Positions 34,531-46,601 of a stretch of DNA of 64,000 bases are shown here, piece by piece. How positions within the stretch are numbered: position 1 is the first letter of the stretch; each line of letters begins with the position of its first letter. The stretch is from Symsagittifera roscoffensis (taxonomy: Eukaryota; Xenacoelomorpha; Acoela; Convolutidae), in NCBI RefSeq assembly GCF_963678635.1, contig NC_087070.1, positions 3,167,157 through 3,231,156 on the forward strand, written 5' to 3'. The position numbers and the translations under genes are program-made. Under the pieces are notes generated by a model. The model worked only from the letters and a program-made list of their open reading frames with translations. It had not been told where the DNA came from and ran no database searches.

Positions 34531-35625
34531 TTTGAGGACCTCTTACTTCCAGCAAACCCGACACCCGAGCAGTGGCGATGGTGGAGAAAGTGCTTCACCG
34601 ATGGACTGGCTATCAATGACCTTACCGATGATGGTCATCATCTCATCCATCTACGTACTCAGGCCGGTTCAGATTTGTTTTCTCTTCTAGAAGAAGTAAC
34701 TACACTAAATGAAGGTTTGACCATTCTTGACCGCCAGTTTAAGAAACCGACAAGAGTCCTGTACGAAAGGCATCAATTGCTGACATGTCGACAGAAGCAC
34801 GGTGAGTGCGTAATCGATTTTGTTAAACGCTTGAAGGTAGCAGTTCAAAAGTGCGAATGCAAGGAGATGACTGCTAAACAACATCAAGATGCTCTTCTCA
34901 GAGATGCTTTAATTTCTGGCGTCGAATCAGATATGATCCGGGTGGGTTTGCTCGAGCTTACAGATGCTGAGGCGACGTTGGAGCACTGCATATCAGTAGC
35001 ATGTGCAGTAGAAGTTTCAAACGAGTTTTTACGTCAGTTCAAAACTGACAACGAAGCGACCCCATCACTTGCCTACGCAGAGGTCGAGGAAGAAAACAGC
35101 GAAGTACTCAATGCGGTTCGTAACAGCAACAAGCCTGCTCAAAAGTATAAACAAAGCACTGCGTCCGGGCGTAGAGGGTCTAGCTGTCAGTTTTGTGGGT
35201 TGAATGGCAACCACATGCGTAGAAACTGCCCGGCCCGAAATGATTCTTGTCATAAATTTGGCAAAGCAGGTCATTGGGCAGCAGCTTGTAAATCAACTAC
35301 GGGCCCAAATGACAATAAAAGTTACAAAGACAAAGGCGTGAATGCTGTTTTGTGTTCTTTGTCGTCCGAGACTGCTTTCTTCGATGAAGTTTTTGTTCAG
35401 AGTAAACATAAAGTTAAAGCATTAATAGATACTGGTGCTACTGGGTCTTTCGTATATTCATCTGTTGTCGAGCGATTGAACTTGCCAATGTCTTCTCAGG
35501 TCTCGAATACTATGATGGCAAATCGAACCAATTTGGAGTGTGTGGAATTTTCGACAGTTCCTGTTGAAATTCAAGGCCACAAGTATACTGTCACTTTCAA
35601 GGTAGTTGATCGTTTTGGTTGCTGA
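34531..35625 (+). pseudogene. Fragment D gag and protease
   Basis: The gag-like helical region (34531-35150) is followed by CQFCGLNGNHMRRNC and a second knuckle lacking its second Cys. The DTGA of an aspartic protease lies near 35430. The frame is open for almost 400 codons but has no native start within the fragment, and it ends at a frameshift near 35620. Confidence 0.8.
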
Positions 35626-36339
35626 CATGATCATAGGGACTGATGTTTTAGGCGAACATACAAGTATCGAATTCAAACCAGGCGGCCACAGACAGCCAAT
35701 CAGTTTCACAAAACCTTCAGGTTCGCAGTCAGTCGTATCCATGCTATCTGCCATGTTTCCAGCGCTTCAAGCAGAGCCACCAACTCTTTTCTCTGAAAGA
35801 ACACTCAAGGTAGCCGAGCCTGTCCGAACGAAGTCACGTTTCTCATCACGATTGGATCGTGATTTTATGGACAAGGAAGTAGAAAGACTCTTGGAGTCAG
35901 GAATAATTGAAGTGTCGCATTCACCATGGAGTGCGCAGGCTTTCGTTGTTAAAGGCAACAACGCAAGCCCAGAACGGTAATTGATTACTCAGAAACTATC
36001 AATAAGTATACAGAAGTCGACGCGTATCCTTTCCCTGATCCTGATTCTATGATTGATGAAGCAGCTGAATGGAAGGTTTTCTCCAAAATTGATTTGAAAT
36101 CAGCTTACCATCAAATTGAAATTCGGGAAAGTGATAAACCTCTAACGTCGTTCGAAGTCAATGGGAAACTTTATCAGTTTTGTCGTTTACCATTCGGAAT
36201 AACGAATGCAGTACCTGTTTTCCAGAGGTGCATGGACTCTATAATTAGTGAACATAAGTTATTAAAAACGAAAGCGTATCTTGACAATGTGATAGTGGGA
36301 GGCAACGATAAAAAAGAGCATGACCAAAACCTGCACTAA
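35606..36339 (+). pseudogene. Fragment D reverse transcriptase
   Basis: Frames 35606-35980 and 36049-36339 carry the RT: VERLLESGIIEVSHSPWSA, FSKIDLKSAYHQIEI (catalytic Asp), FCRLPFGITNA, and YLDNV where YLDD is expected. The second catalytic Asp of the box is thus changed to Asn. A frameshift near 35975 and a stop at 36337 also break it. Confidence 0.8.
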
Positions 36340-36970
36340 TTTTTATCCGTTTCTAAGGATCTTGGAATGACTCTTAATAAAGACAAGTGTTCGTTTGGTA
36401 TAACGAAGATCAGTATGTTAGGCCAGATACTTGAGAACGGGACAAAGCGACCTGATCCAGAAAGGTTACAAACATTGATGAATTATCCTGTTCCTAACAC
36501 AGCAGTTCAGTTGCGACGTAGGTTTTTTCGCCTTTTATGCAAAATGGGTGAGCGATTATTCAAATAAAATCTTGCCGATATTGCAAGCACAAAGTGCCAA
36601 AAGTTTTCCCCTTTCTCCAAAAGCTCTCGATGCAATTGAGCAATTGAAGGCCGACATTGCCAAATCTTCGCTTGTCATACCTCAGAGCAATGGAACTCCA
36701 ATCAGAATAGAAACGGATGCCTCTAGTTCTGCTATAGGAGCATCACTTTCGCAGAATGACAAGCCGATTACGTATTTTTTGCGTACTTTATCTAATGCTG
36801 AACAGAAGCAGTCCGCAGTCGAACTTGAAGCGATGGCAGTTGTGGAAGCTTTCCGAAAATGGGAACAGTTTATACGATCTTATCCAACGTCGGTTCTCAC
36901 TGATCAAAAAGCCATTGCTTTCATTTTCTCCCGTCAGAAGTCATGTATCAAGAACGAGAAGTTGATCCCA
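36340..36970 (+). pseudogene. Fragment D RT thumb and RNase H, truncated
   Basis: 36367-36567 is the RT connection (SFGITKISMLGQ). 36548-36965 is RNase H with ETDASSSAIGASLSQ and LEAMAVVEAFRKWEQF. The domain is cut off at SRQKSCIKNEKLI, where sequence of copy B begins. The missing integrase was never part of this fragment. Confidence 0.75.
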
Positions 36971-39900
36971 TTGCAATGCGAGACCATTGCAAGATGTGAG
37001 ATTGAATCATGATGAAGGGAATCGAGAAGAGAGACTTGGAAGATTTCTAGTGACAAGGGCGCCGATCGGTCAACATGTGAAGATGTTCAGGCAAGTGAGC
37101 TCACCCCCAGGTCATGTAAAGGAAAGAATATACCCGAAACTAGTGAATCAAGATGGTGATGTTTAAAGATACGGCGGATTGAAAGCGATAAAGAAAGATG
37201 AGACCATATTCGCCGCCTATGACAAAGCAGAAATGAGGAAGGCCAAGATCATGAAGGTAGCGAATTCAGAGTTCGTGTATACCTCCAAGTCTCTGTTTTG
37301 GCCGGACGTTATAATGTTGGCAGCGGTCGACCTGGACCTACTGCAATCGGTATCTCTGGCTATAGGGGTACAAAGGCAGACGGACATGAACCCAATTACG
37401 ATCGTGTTTGCTGGCATCAATGACCATCTACACAGTAGAGGTTTTCTGAGCAGACTCAGAGATCCTACAACGGCAGAGAATGCTGTGTGGCCAGCGATAA
37501 AAGATATCCTTGAGTCGATGGGTGAAGTGGTGGATGCGACGAAGGAGGGGTCGTTCACCAAAGTGACACCGAGAGTAGTATTCGCGTTGTCTCCGGGGTA
37601 TGCACATCTCCCGGATGGACTGAAATTCGTGTATGCGATTGTGACCTTGCTTTCGGAAAGAAAATATGATGTGATCATATCAGCCCCAAATCGCATGATA
37701 GAGATGGAGAACCTGAGGCCACTCAGGGCTGAACTACCTGCAGTGTGGTCAGATATCTCGAATGCGATGAGAGGATTCAAGGACCATGCGCTGCACATGT
37801 TAGTGTTGGACGAGGTGCTGGGGTTGGAACTGTCCAATTTCAGTCGACAACTCAAGCTTAAGCCGGGAATAGACGACGACCATCGAGTGATCGTAGCGAT
37901 TGCCAACGATTTATGGTTCCGAGCAATGGAAGTGACAGGTGAAAACACGAGAAGGAAAAAATCACTAGAGACTAGAGCTCATTTGGAGGCGATGGTTTTG
38001 AGAACCAAGTCAGAAGCCAACCAGTGGCTACAACTAAATCCTCGAGTAGCGGCATTGGGTGCAGATGCTTTTGAGCAAGGCCCTGTGGTGATCACGAAGA
38101 TCCATGCCTACTTGTTAAAGGAGGTGAACCTGGTGGAAAATGCCGGAGAAAATACCGCTGAATTTGTAAACAGAATGTGTCAGATTACCCTGGAAACCTT
38201 CTGGACCCAGGAAGTGAAGGGACAGGAAGGCTTTGAACGGACAGACAGCATGCTGGAAGGGTTGGGAGCCGGATGGACCGCGTCCTTCTTGGCAAAAGTC
38301 TACCCGAAAGTCTCGCATTACTTGATAAAAGAATTCCTCCAAGCAGTAGTGGAAGTGTCAATAGTGGAACTAATAGCCTTGTTCGTGACGTTTGGAGCAG
38401 AGAGTTTCGTGAAAAGACCGGCGATGCTGCTCACCGAAGGAATCCAGAACCTGCGGTTAGATGGACTTCTAACACTGATTGCGATTACCCACGGAAACTT
38501 TGGAGGACTAATGAAATTGACACGGTGTCCAGAGCAGATGAGAGAGAGAGTGAGGAATTTAGATATGAAGAAATCCACGGACTCGTGGAATAAGATAAAA
38601 GACCTGAGACACACTCTTATCCAATATCTCTTACAACAAAATCGCTTATGGACCAGCAGTCACGTTTGCGTTCCCTGTCGTTAAGGTGGAAGCATATAGG
38701 AGGTCGGTGCTGCACCTGTATCTCATATCAGCAGTGGACGGTAGTACACTGAACTGGTGTGAGCAGCACACATTGCGGGAGCCCATGAGTGAAGATCTGT
38801 TGTTTGCGAAAATATCGGAGCCAGAGATGACAGTCATCAATTTTGACGATCACTTCCGTGATCGCATGGGAGAGGTAGAAAGAGGACACATCGAAGTGTT
38901 TCCAAAGCTTTGGAATCTGAGACCCTATGATAAAACGAATGGTGAAATAACCAGAGTGCCTCGTCTCACCGCAGCATATCACAAAGTGAGAGAAGAGACG
39001 AAAGACTGGGGCGATTACAAGAAGCTGCCGGAGGCAATCCCTGAATTCCCTCTGATAAGAAGGATGTTGCTCGGAGCAGTCTCCGTGGTACAAACTCCTG
39101 GGTTGAGAGCATTCGAAACCAATGAAAGGAGAGTAGGGAATTTCGTAGCAACGATGGATGCATACTTTGAGGGGAGAAATGCCGCCGTGTTACAGTACAC
39201 ACGATTTGCCTATACGGATCAAGCGACGAGAAGGCGAATAAGCAACGCCGCGACTCCCAAGCCTGGAAGATTTGATGAGGAATGGGCGGGATTAGGCTTA
39301 GCGCCTATGAAGATGAGAGGCAGGACCGAACTGCCTGAGGCCTCCTTGATCCTGACTAGTGTGAAACCGGAGTTGACGGTAGTAGGAACGCTGCGAACGA
39401 GAACTTTCCTAGCACCCTTCGGCTGCGAGGAAATCAAAGTGGTCTATGGAGAAGAGGAAGATAGATCGGCCGGTACATTAATCATACCGAAGTTTCCGGA
39501 AAGAACCGACAATGATAAACAAGGACACTCGAGCTCAAAGAAAGATATGTCAGAAGGAGATGACGGACAGGGAGGAAGCCGTCAAACCGAAGAACCCATG
39601 CAACACGATGCAAGTCAAGCTGGTGGGGAAGACGACAGGGCATCGACAGGAGGAATATCCAGCCTGGATTTCAATATCTTCAGTGATCTTGAGAACAACG
39701 CGGATACAGCCTTTATGGAAATGAAACGGAATTTGCCGGAGAGCAGCTCTCCTGGCAATTCAAGAAATAACGAACAAAGAATCCTCATGGAATCACCTAG
39801 AAGAAGAAGAATAGAGGGCTCAGCCAGAGTACCTTTCTTGGAACGTTGCCCGAAGAAGAATGGGAAGTACATCACCGAGACCATGGAAGTAGGACGGGAT

Positions 39901-42900
39901 GCAGATTGGACAGAGTGGCGTTCATGGAAGAAGTCTGGACAGTGGTTCAGAGCTATGGGACCCAGTCCATTCTGAAAACAGGTCTCAGCCGACCCTTGAT
40001 GCGGGAAGTCCTTGACAAGCTTGATGAGGGTGAAGGGAGATTGAGTGAGTTGTTGATTGACTCAGCCACTGATGAAAGTGAAGCGAATTATCCCATCAAG
40101 ATGACACCGCAAGACGATAAAGGAGAGGTGGTGTATCTGTCAAGAACCAGGAGAGGAACGATGCGATCAAAATTGGTGATTGATAAGATCAACGCGATGA
40201 AAATGAAGTTAGGCAGCAGAGTGATGCCGAGGAGAGTAGGAAAGACGAAGTTGGATTCGGAGATATCGATGAAAGCTGTCAATTCAGCGAAAAGGAAACG
40301 ATTCGAAGAGGTCATGGATTTGGGACAAGGTGATTATCAATTGCCTGGCACAGATAAAATGTTGACTGATATAGCGATGGTGCCACCCATTCTCATGGTG
40401 GGAATAAAGTCAACAGGTTATAAATCCAAGAGGAGTGACCGCACTCTAACTGGAGCAACCTTAGATATGGAAGTACTCAGCCAATGTGGAGAGAGCACAA
40501 TGAAAGATTTTAAGCCATCTCTCATAAATCACGGAAAGGGAAGTGTCGCAGGACAACTAGTACCAGTGGAGTATAACCGACTGACGGTATCGGAGGCTGT
40601 GTCGATAGATGAACCCGCCGGTGGATACATGGAAATGTTGGAGTACCGAAACTCGGCTAGAGGGTATGTGATGGCTCTGGAAGACAAGAATGCCATGGAG
40701 GGTTATCTGGAGACAATGTTGCAAGGCACCACCCTCAAGCAGAAGGCGTACGGGACTTTAGCGTCGTCTGAGATACAGGCAGAAACGATGGAGCAGTTGG
40801 TGAGCCTTCCATGAAAAGCAGTGGTGTTACGGTACTTCGAAGAAGAAATGAGGACTGCACCAAGAATACACGCTCTCATGGCAGTACCTTACGTAAGAAC
40901 AGAGTTACAGCTGAGGTTTGCCTGGTGCATGATGGGACTGACTCGCGAAGAATAAGATTCAGAAGAAAGGAAGAGGTCAAAAGAAGAGAAGGTTTTCCTA
41001 ATGACGAACCTGAGGGATCTGATAGTCCAAGAGGGAGCAGCAGTAGCGTGTGCGAAGCGGAGAGACGCTCTCTGTTTCATTCGATTCATGATGGAGAAGA
41101 TTTCAGTACCTGCATTGAACACTTGTGTTAAAATGCTGAGGGAAGGCGATGAGCGAGCGAAAGCCTTACTCTTGCTAGCAAAGCTGAGGGTGAATGTGAA
41201 AGAACCCGAGGAGTTAGAACCCATGAGAAAGATAGACGAAATCAGGAGATTCTCAAACAAGGAGCTGAGACTCACTAAAGAATCTATGGGGGCACTGCCG
41301 AAATCCAGTGCGTACTGTGGACCGATCAAGAAGAAGTTGTACAGCTACGTATCCGGAATCATAGGGATAGCGTACAACCCTTTCCTGAGTGAAGACATAC
41401 GCGATTGCTTCTTCGACTACGAGCAGGCAGTGTTACTAAGATTCTGGACGTCGAAAATTGTAACAATTAAGAGCGCTAATAATCCACAGACCAAATTGGG
41501 ACTGGTCTTGGAGGAAAAGGTGACTGCACCTTCCGTACCAAAATCCGACAAAAGAGTGGAGTTTGGGTTGGGATTCTCAGATGAACTACTGAGACCGAGC
41601 CTGATGGCAGTATGGGAATTGATGAGGCCATCATGGTGTCCTAGTCCCAACGCTGACTAGATATTACGGGCGACACAAGACGTGCAGAGGGAGCTGAATG
41701 CAGACTGTAACCTGCGTGACCTTAACATCATATATAATGTGATGATAACGGCCTCTAGGAGCAACGGTGAAGATAAAGTGGAGTTGCCCGGCTGGGGACC
41801 GGAAGACTGGGTCAAACCTGGTAGCTATCTGGCGGAAGTCTGTGGACTGGAAGGTCACGTTTGTGGAGGTCTGGACTGTGTGAAGACCCTAGAGAAACAA
41901 CACAAGCAATTGACGGTATTGTTTGGAAACGTCGTGATGAAAGCAAGAACGGAAACGGAACTGATAGCGGATTGTCATGGAGGAACCGAGGTGAATCTAG
42001 TGACTGCACTAGGATTCTACAGCATGTTTAGCTCTTTAGAGTCACTATTGAATCTAGAACAGAGAAATGAGATAATCACAGCCATCAGTGTAGAAGTATT
42101 CCCAGGAGTTCTGCAAACCGAGCAGAAACACATAGGAAAAGGGAGGGAAGCGATCGAGGCGGAAATGAACATCAGACACAGTGAGACTTTTTGTAGACCA
42201 TCAGGAGCACGATATTTGGTGGGCTCGACATTGGCTCCAATGTGCAAGAGCAGATACCCGGTGCATTTCGTTGCTGTGGATGTAAAGAGTACGAGAACGA
42301 TCGTGGATCAAGCCTTCTCAGTGCCAAAGTGTGTGAGACTAACGAGAATGTCCAAAAAATCTTACGAGTTGCTATGTTACATGTTCTCAGCAGTTCCAGA
42401 GAGAGCAAAGGAAGAGTTGGAATCGATACTGGGAAGGAAGTTCATGGGATACGTGAGTGGGAACTTCAGTGATTTTGAGAGACAGAAACAGAGAGGATCA
42501 ACTGTTACAGATTACAATACAGTAGACGAGAATGATGAAGTCCACCGAGTGATGATAGAAGTGGAACCATTACTGGAAGCTTCGGGAAAACCTAATTGGA
42601 GGAGCATCATGTTGACAAATGACGAGTTTCCCTGCCATTGCTTGCTGCAGACCTGGTGGTATCCCAAGCGTAGTAATCTGGTGTTGATCTGGGATTCTGG
42701 AGAGCTGCTCTCCATGGGTTTACCAGACTCATCACAACCCATAACAATAGTGATAGTGGGAGTTATGATGGCGATACGATGGCTGGAAGCTCATGTGAAA
42801 GAAAACAATAAAACAATAGAGGCACCGACGAGAGAACAGTTGCGGAATTTGGATTGTCTGAAAGATTTAGATCTTTTTGAGACAATGTGCAAGATTCTAA

Positions 42901-43400
42901 ACATTCCGATGGAAGTGAAGCAGATATGGGCAAGAAAACGATTGATGCCATGGATCAGAGCTAACATTACTGCATGGTTGTACGAATATGCTAAGAAGCA
43001 TATGTCGAAGCACGGCAAAGTGTACAGTGAATATCAGCTGGACATTGGAGCAGGAGCTTTCAGGCGAGCTCTCGTGACTCATCGGAATGCAGTGACCACC
43101 GCTGTGAAAAGAATTTCCACTGCTGTGAAAAGAAAAGGGACAAGTGAACGTAGTGGAAAGGAGAAGGTAGAGATGTTGAAGGAAGATTTGGAGAGAAATG
43201 TGACGTTGTGTCTCCACAACAGCTTCTGGAGGAACAGAGAATCTAACGTGGATCCCCTACCTTGTTGCAAACAGAGGGTAGAAGAGCAGAATTGTTGGAG
43301 GACTGCTTCCAACAGCGCCAGGATAGCTAACGACGTGTTGCAGGACACAGAAACTGGAAGTGCAGAGTCAGTATCACAGGAGGAAGAGATGGAACATTGA
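36956..43400 (+). pseudogene. Giant-ORF protein (copy B), broken into six frames
   Basis: Sequence homologous to the whole giant protein of copy A appears in order: 37179-38684, 38686-39975, 39846-40814, a weak stretch, 41001-41660 and 41682-43400. The start region is recognisable: at 37048-37052 TAG of the SGNH frame overlaps GTG at the position of copy A's ATG. The SGNH-like N-terminus keeps GINDHLH and DDDH. A deletion near 38640 removes about 60 residues relative to copy A (QNR joins YGPAV). Several stops and frameshifts make it non-functional. Confidence 0.85.
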
Positions 43401-43911
43401 CGAATGACCGTAAAACGAGATGCAAAAAGAGACGAAATTAGAAGAATTTAGAAGTTTTAGAACTTCTAAACGACAAAAAAATAAGAAAACAAAGGAATGA
43501 TGAAGAAAAAGTTAAAACTCAGAATTGTTTTATGTGTACGAAAAAACTCAAGTGAGAAACTAAGCAACCAAGTTGTAATTGAAAACTGAAACATTTAGTT
43601 GAGTTTTGAAATTGTTGCATTTTTAAATTTGCATTTTAATTTTAATTAAGTGGCTTTAGAGACACTTACTTACTATTTACTTAGAAAGGCTTGAGTGAAA
43701 GAGTATACTTAAATATTCCAGCCTGCATGACTGTTTTTAATCAGCTAGGAGAACTGATCTCTTTGTGGTGACATGAAAGGCTTGGGTAATCTCTCGAAGA
43801 GGGAGATTGTATCATTGTTCTTTCTAACCACGGAGTTTCTTAGTTTTAATATTCAGGACAATAACAAGCAAAATTTCCGAAGGGAAGAAGCATAGTAGGA
43901 TAATTTTAGCT

Positions 43912-43944
43912 TGTTGGTTGGCAGGACTGTCCTGCAAACCAACA
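43912..43944 (+). promoter_or_regulatory. Stem-loop in the copy B 3' UTR
   Basis: TGTTGGTT pairs with AACCAACA (8 bp). After one mismatch GCAGGA pairs with TCCTGC (6 bp) around a 3-base loop. Copy C keeps the GCAGGA/TCCTGC stem at 15666-15680. Its conservation in non-coding sequence suggests an RNA structure used by the element. Confidence 0.55.
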
Positions 43945-44213
43945 CCTTTTAAGTCTAGGAGAAAAAATGTTTAATCAGGACATTGACATTGGAAGTCGGA
44001 AAATATGTTTTTATCTTAGGTAATATCCTCAATGTGCAGATTAATGAAAGAATTTGAAGGCTATAGTGATGTAGTATGATGACATTTATATTCTGCAGTG
44101 AGTCGAAATGACGTGGATAAAAGTAATTTCGTGCATTTTGTAAATTCTGTTTGATGATACTGTACCTATTTTACGAGCATTGCGAGATTCAATGAGGACA
44201 TTGATCGGACTGT

Positions 44214-44223
44214 CCGGGGAGTA
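44214..44223 (+). promoter_or_regulatory. Polypurine tract of copy B
   Basis: CCGGGGAGTA directly precedes the LTR start. Copy A has the identical ten bases before its LTR, and copy C a variant. This is the expected priming site for plus-strand DNA synthesis. Confidence 0.6.
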
Positions 44224-45137
44224 TGTGACATTCGACCAGAATGAACCAAAATGCAGATTCAGCAGATGCGAGTTTTTTAACAGCGAACCTTTCAAATTGA
44301 CGGTTTTAAGCAATTAACGACGTTATTGGGACGATTAGTCAAACGGTGAAGGTCAAGATATTCTGGTATTTTGAAATTTTAAAAATTCGAAGTATGACGT
44401 CATATTTCTGAGAAACGTCAGAAACGGCTATTTTGGCAGAAAACCGGACGAAAAACACCACAAAATTAGTTACGATAGCGTGAACAACGAGAATTGTGCT
44501 TGAAAAACAACGACGAATTGCGGAAGTAGCAGAAACCGCTCCGAGTTGCAACTATTGTGTCGCTACAATAGTTGCAAGGCCGTTGCGAACAACGGTAAAG
44601 GGTGGAAAACCAGCCTTCCGGAAGGAGAATAAGAGCCTTATTTCCCCGGATTCAGGAATCCGGAGGGGTCTCGGGACTGGAACTTTTATTAACTTAAATA
44701 AATTTTTAGCTTCCCTGTCATGTCCTGAGTTGAATTTAATTAACATCTGAATTCATTTTGCTAGGATGAGAAGCTAGGAGTTGGGGGAAAGGGTTGATCC
44801 ATCTTCGATGGAGATGATGATTTTTATCTACTGAACAAAAACAATAATAATTCAATAAGTAGTAGTAGCCCTGATTTTAGGAGTGACCTCGTGGTCTGGG
44901 GATACTGAGACCCAGCCATGAGCTCACTATTTCTGCATGTAATCTAGTTAATTTGAGTGTTTTGACAGAAGCCGAAAGCAGGAACGTTTTTGTCGACCCA
45001 ATTTTAGAAAGACCACCGAAAGTACTGGCTTGGTAGAGACGGTTAAAAGCCTGTAAAGATCTGTTTAGACGTTGGCCAGTCGTCTTAGGACTTAGTTTTA
45101 TTTTCCGTCGATATGTATCTTCCGGGCGAATGTTACA
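44224..45137 (+). repeat. 3' LTR of copy B
   Basis: This 914-bp LTR has termini TGTGACATTCG and CGAATGTTACA forming an imperfect 11-bp inverted repeat. It carries an insert with a perfect 13-bp palindrome (arms 44546-44558 and 44565-44577) absent from the 5' LTR, and the shared hairpin at 44798-44812. AATAAA near 44698 is a candidate polyadenylation signal. Confidence 0.85.
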
Positions 45138-45449
45138 TAGATGTTTTTACGGCGCTCCTGGGTGTTATTCTTTTTTAACATCATGACCGGCAGAACCGTT
45201 AACGAGCACTCCGCGCCGAGCGGATGCTCACATTAACGCCCTTAGTAGGCCTAAACCGCCGGGGCGGAAGGGTAGTTCGGAACGCGGAAGCCTTCCGGAT
45301 TACCGTGAATAGCTTTTTAACCTAGTTAAGACCGAAAATTCACGAACCAGGAAGGGTGGGGGGATCGCGGTCCCGTCGTTCCCTGAGAGGTTTGTGACCA
45401 AAAACAATTAAAAATATATATAAAACCAAACAAAAAGTAGTATAGTAAT
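45138..45449 (+). other. Second copy of the leader start downstream of the 3' LTR
   Basis: This stretch matches 23263-23569, the sequence that follows the 5' LTR, ending at TAGTATAGTA. A 3' LTR should be followed by host flank. Its presence implies that another element once followed in tandem, sharing this LTR, and was then truncated. Confidence 0.7.
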
Positions 45450-45697
45450 TTTTTATCATGATGAAGATTATTGTAAATAACATTTGTAAATTGATGTTTT
45501 ATCGTCATTTAGAGTAGTTTAATGTAAAAATCCTGACGAGAACGTTTGCGAAAACGTTTGAAATTTACTTTTTAGCAAAAATTTCTTATGTTATATCATT
45601 TTAGTGAATTTATATTGAGTAATTTTTTAGCTACTCTGATGTTCTAAACTTTTGAATTAACACCAGTTCTATTTATTATTTTACAATATGAGGAAAT
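45450..45697. other. Unassigned AT-rich sequence between copies B and A
   Basis: These 248 bases are not recognisably part of either element and contain no gene that I can see. They may be host flank at the copy A insertion site. Confidence 0.35.
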
Positions 45698-46601
45698 TGT
45701 AACATTCGTCTACTGCAGTCACACGTGAGGCTTAAGAAAAATAGGCCCTATAACCATTGGCTCAAGAGTCAGGGACACTATCTCTTGTGTTTTTGTACCT
45801 CAAATCAGTCGGAGCCAATTCGGTTCGCTTGTGACATGAGACTACGACCCGTTACAGCTTAAAGGCTACTACTAAAATATCCCCCCACTCTAGAATTAGA
45901 AACGTCCCCATACTTAGGTCTCTAGATACCCAAAATACATGAACGCCATTAAAAACCGGGTCGGAACAATCCGTTAAGTTACTTTTTATTAGACAGTGGA
46001 ACTTTGATCCATTTCAGATGGATCAACCTAAAACTCGCCTTACCTCAACATAACAATTATAAAACACACTCTAGAAATTTAAATTAGTACTCACATTGTA
46101 GCACGCTCAAGAACCAGGAAGTAAATAAGTCGGTGAGCAACTCAAGAATCAATAAAGTAACTAAAATGAGTTTAATGTTAGTCAGTTTTAATAACAAGAA
46201 CAAGTTTTTACTCTAGACTGTAAGTTCTCGTGAACCATTGGGACACTCTAGCTGTCCACCTTTCCACCGAAGGTTCACTCTAGTCCAGTTTAGAATAATA
46301 CTCCAATCACAACAATCCAGTTCGTGGGAATGCGCTCGTCTCTGTTTTAGATGGGACAGCTCTACTCTCGATTTTTATTGCTACTGAAATTGCGAATAGC
46401 AATTTCCCACTGATTTTTCTAGCAACTTTCCCGCGATTGTCACTCGATCGTTCTGACTTCTCTTTTCTGATTTTCAGTTATCGCGAGAAAATCGTGCATG
46501 ACAGGTTCCATTCGAAATTTTGAAAAATTAAATTTCACTCCAAAATTAAGTGTTTTTTGCTTCTCTCAAGGTCAAACTTCCAAATATGACCGACTGGCAC
46601 A
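45698..46601 (-). repeat. 3' LTR of copy A
   Basis: This 904-bp LTR, read on the minus strand, starts TGTGCCAGTCG and ends GACGAATGTTACAA-like at 45698. It is diverged from the LTRs of B and C but has the same termini, the same polypurine tract before it, and an equivalent hairpin TGATCCAT/ATGGATCA (46005-46025). Confidence 0.75.

Larger units (their letters stand above)
34531..36955 (+). mobile_element. Fragment D: gag-pol piece of another Ty3/gypsy element
   Basis: This fragment, without LTRs, replaces about 0.9 kb of the SGNH gene in copy B. It holds gag (from EFEDLLLPANPTPEQWRWW), two zinc knuckles (the second has lost a Cys: CHKFGKAGH), protease (LIDTGATGSFV), RT and part of RNase H. 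Its right edge falls inside RNase H at KNEKLI, where copy B resumes. Because both ends are internal, it probably arrived by recombination or repair rather than ordinary integration. Confidence 0.85.
43401..44223 (+). other. 3' UTR of copy B
   Basis: Gene-free sequence between the giant ORF stop and the LTR, alignable with 15383-16215 of copy C. It ends in the purine tract CCGGGGAGTA immediately before the LTR; copy A has the same tract, so it is the likely plus-strand primer (polypurine tract). Confidence 0.7.
22391..45137 (+). mobile_element. Giant LTR retrotransposon, copy B, LTR to LTR but decayed
   Basis: The element spans 22.7 kb: 5' LTR, leader of about 3 kb, gag, protease, a pol deletion (RT, RNase H and most of integrase lost), integrase tail with macro-like module, SGNH gene interrupted by a fragment of another gypsy element, giant ORF, 3' UTR and 3' LTR. 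Allowing for the lost and foreign segments, an intact copy would be about 24 kb. The two LTRs look about 95% identical by eye, so the insertion is not recent, in keeping with the many stops. Confidence 0.85.
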
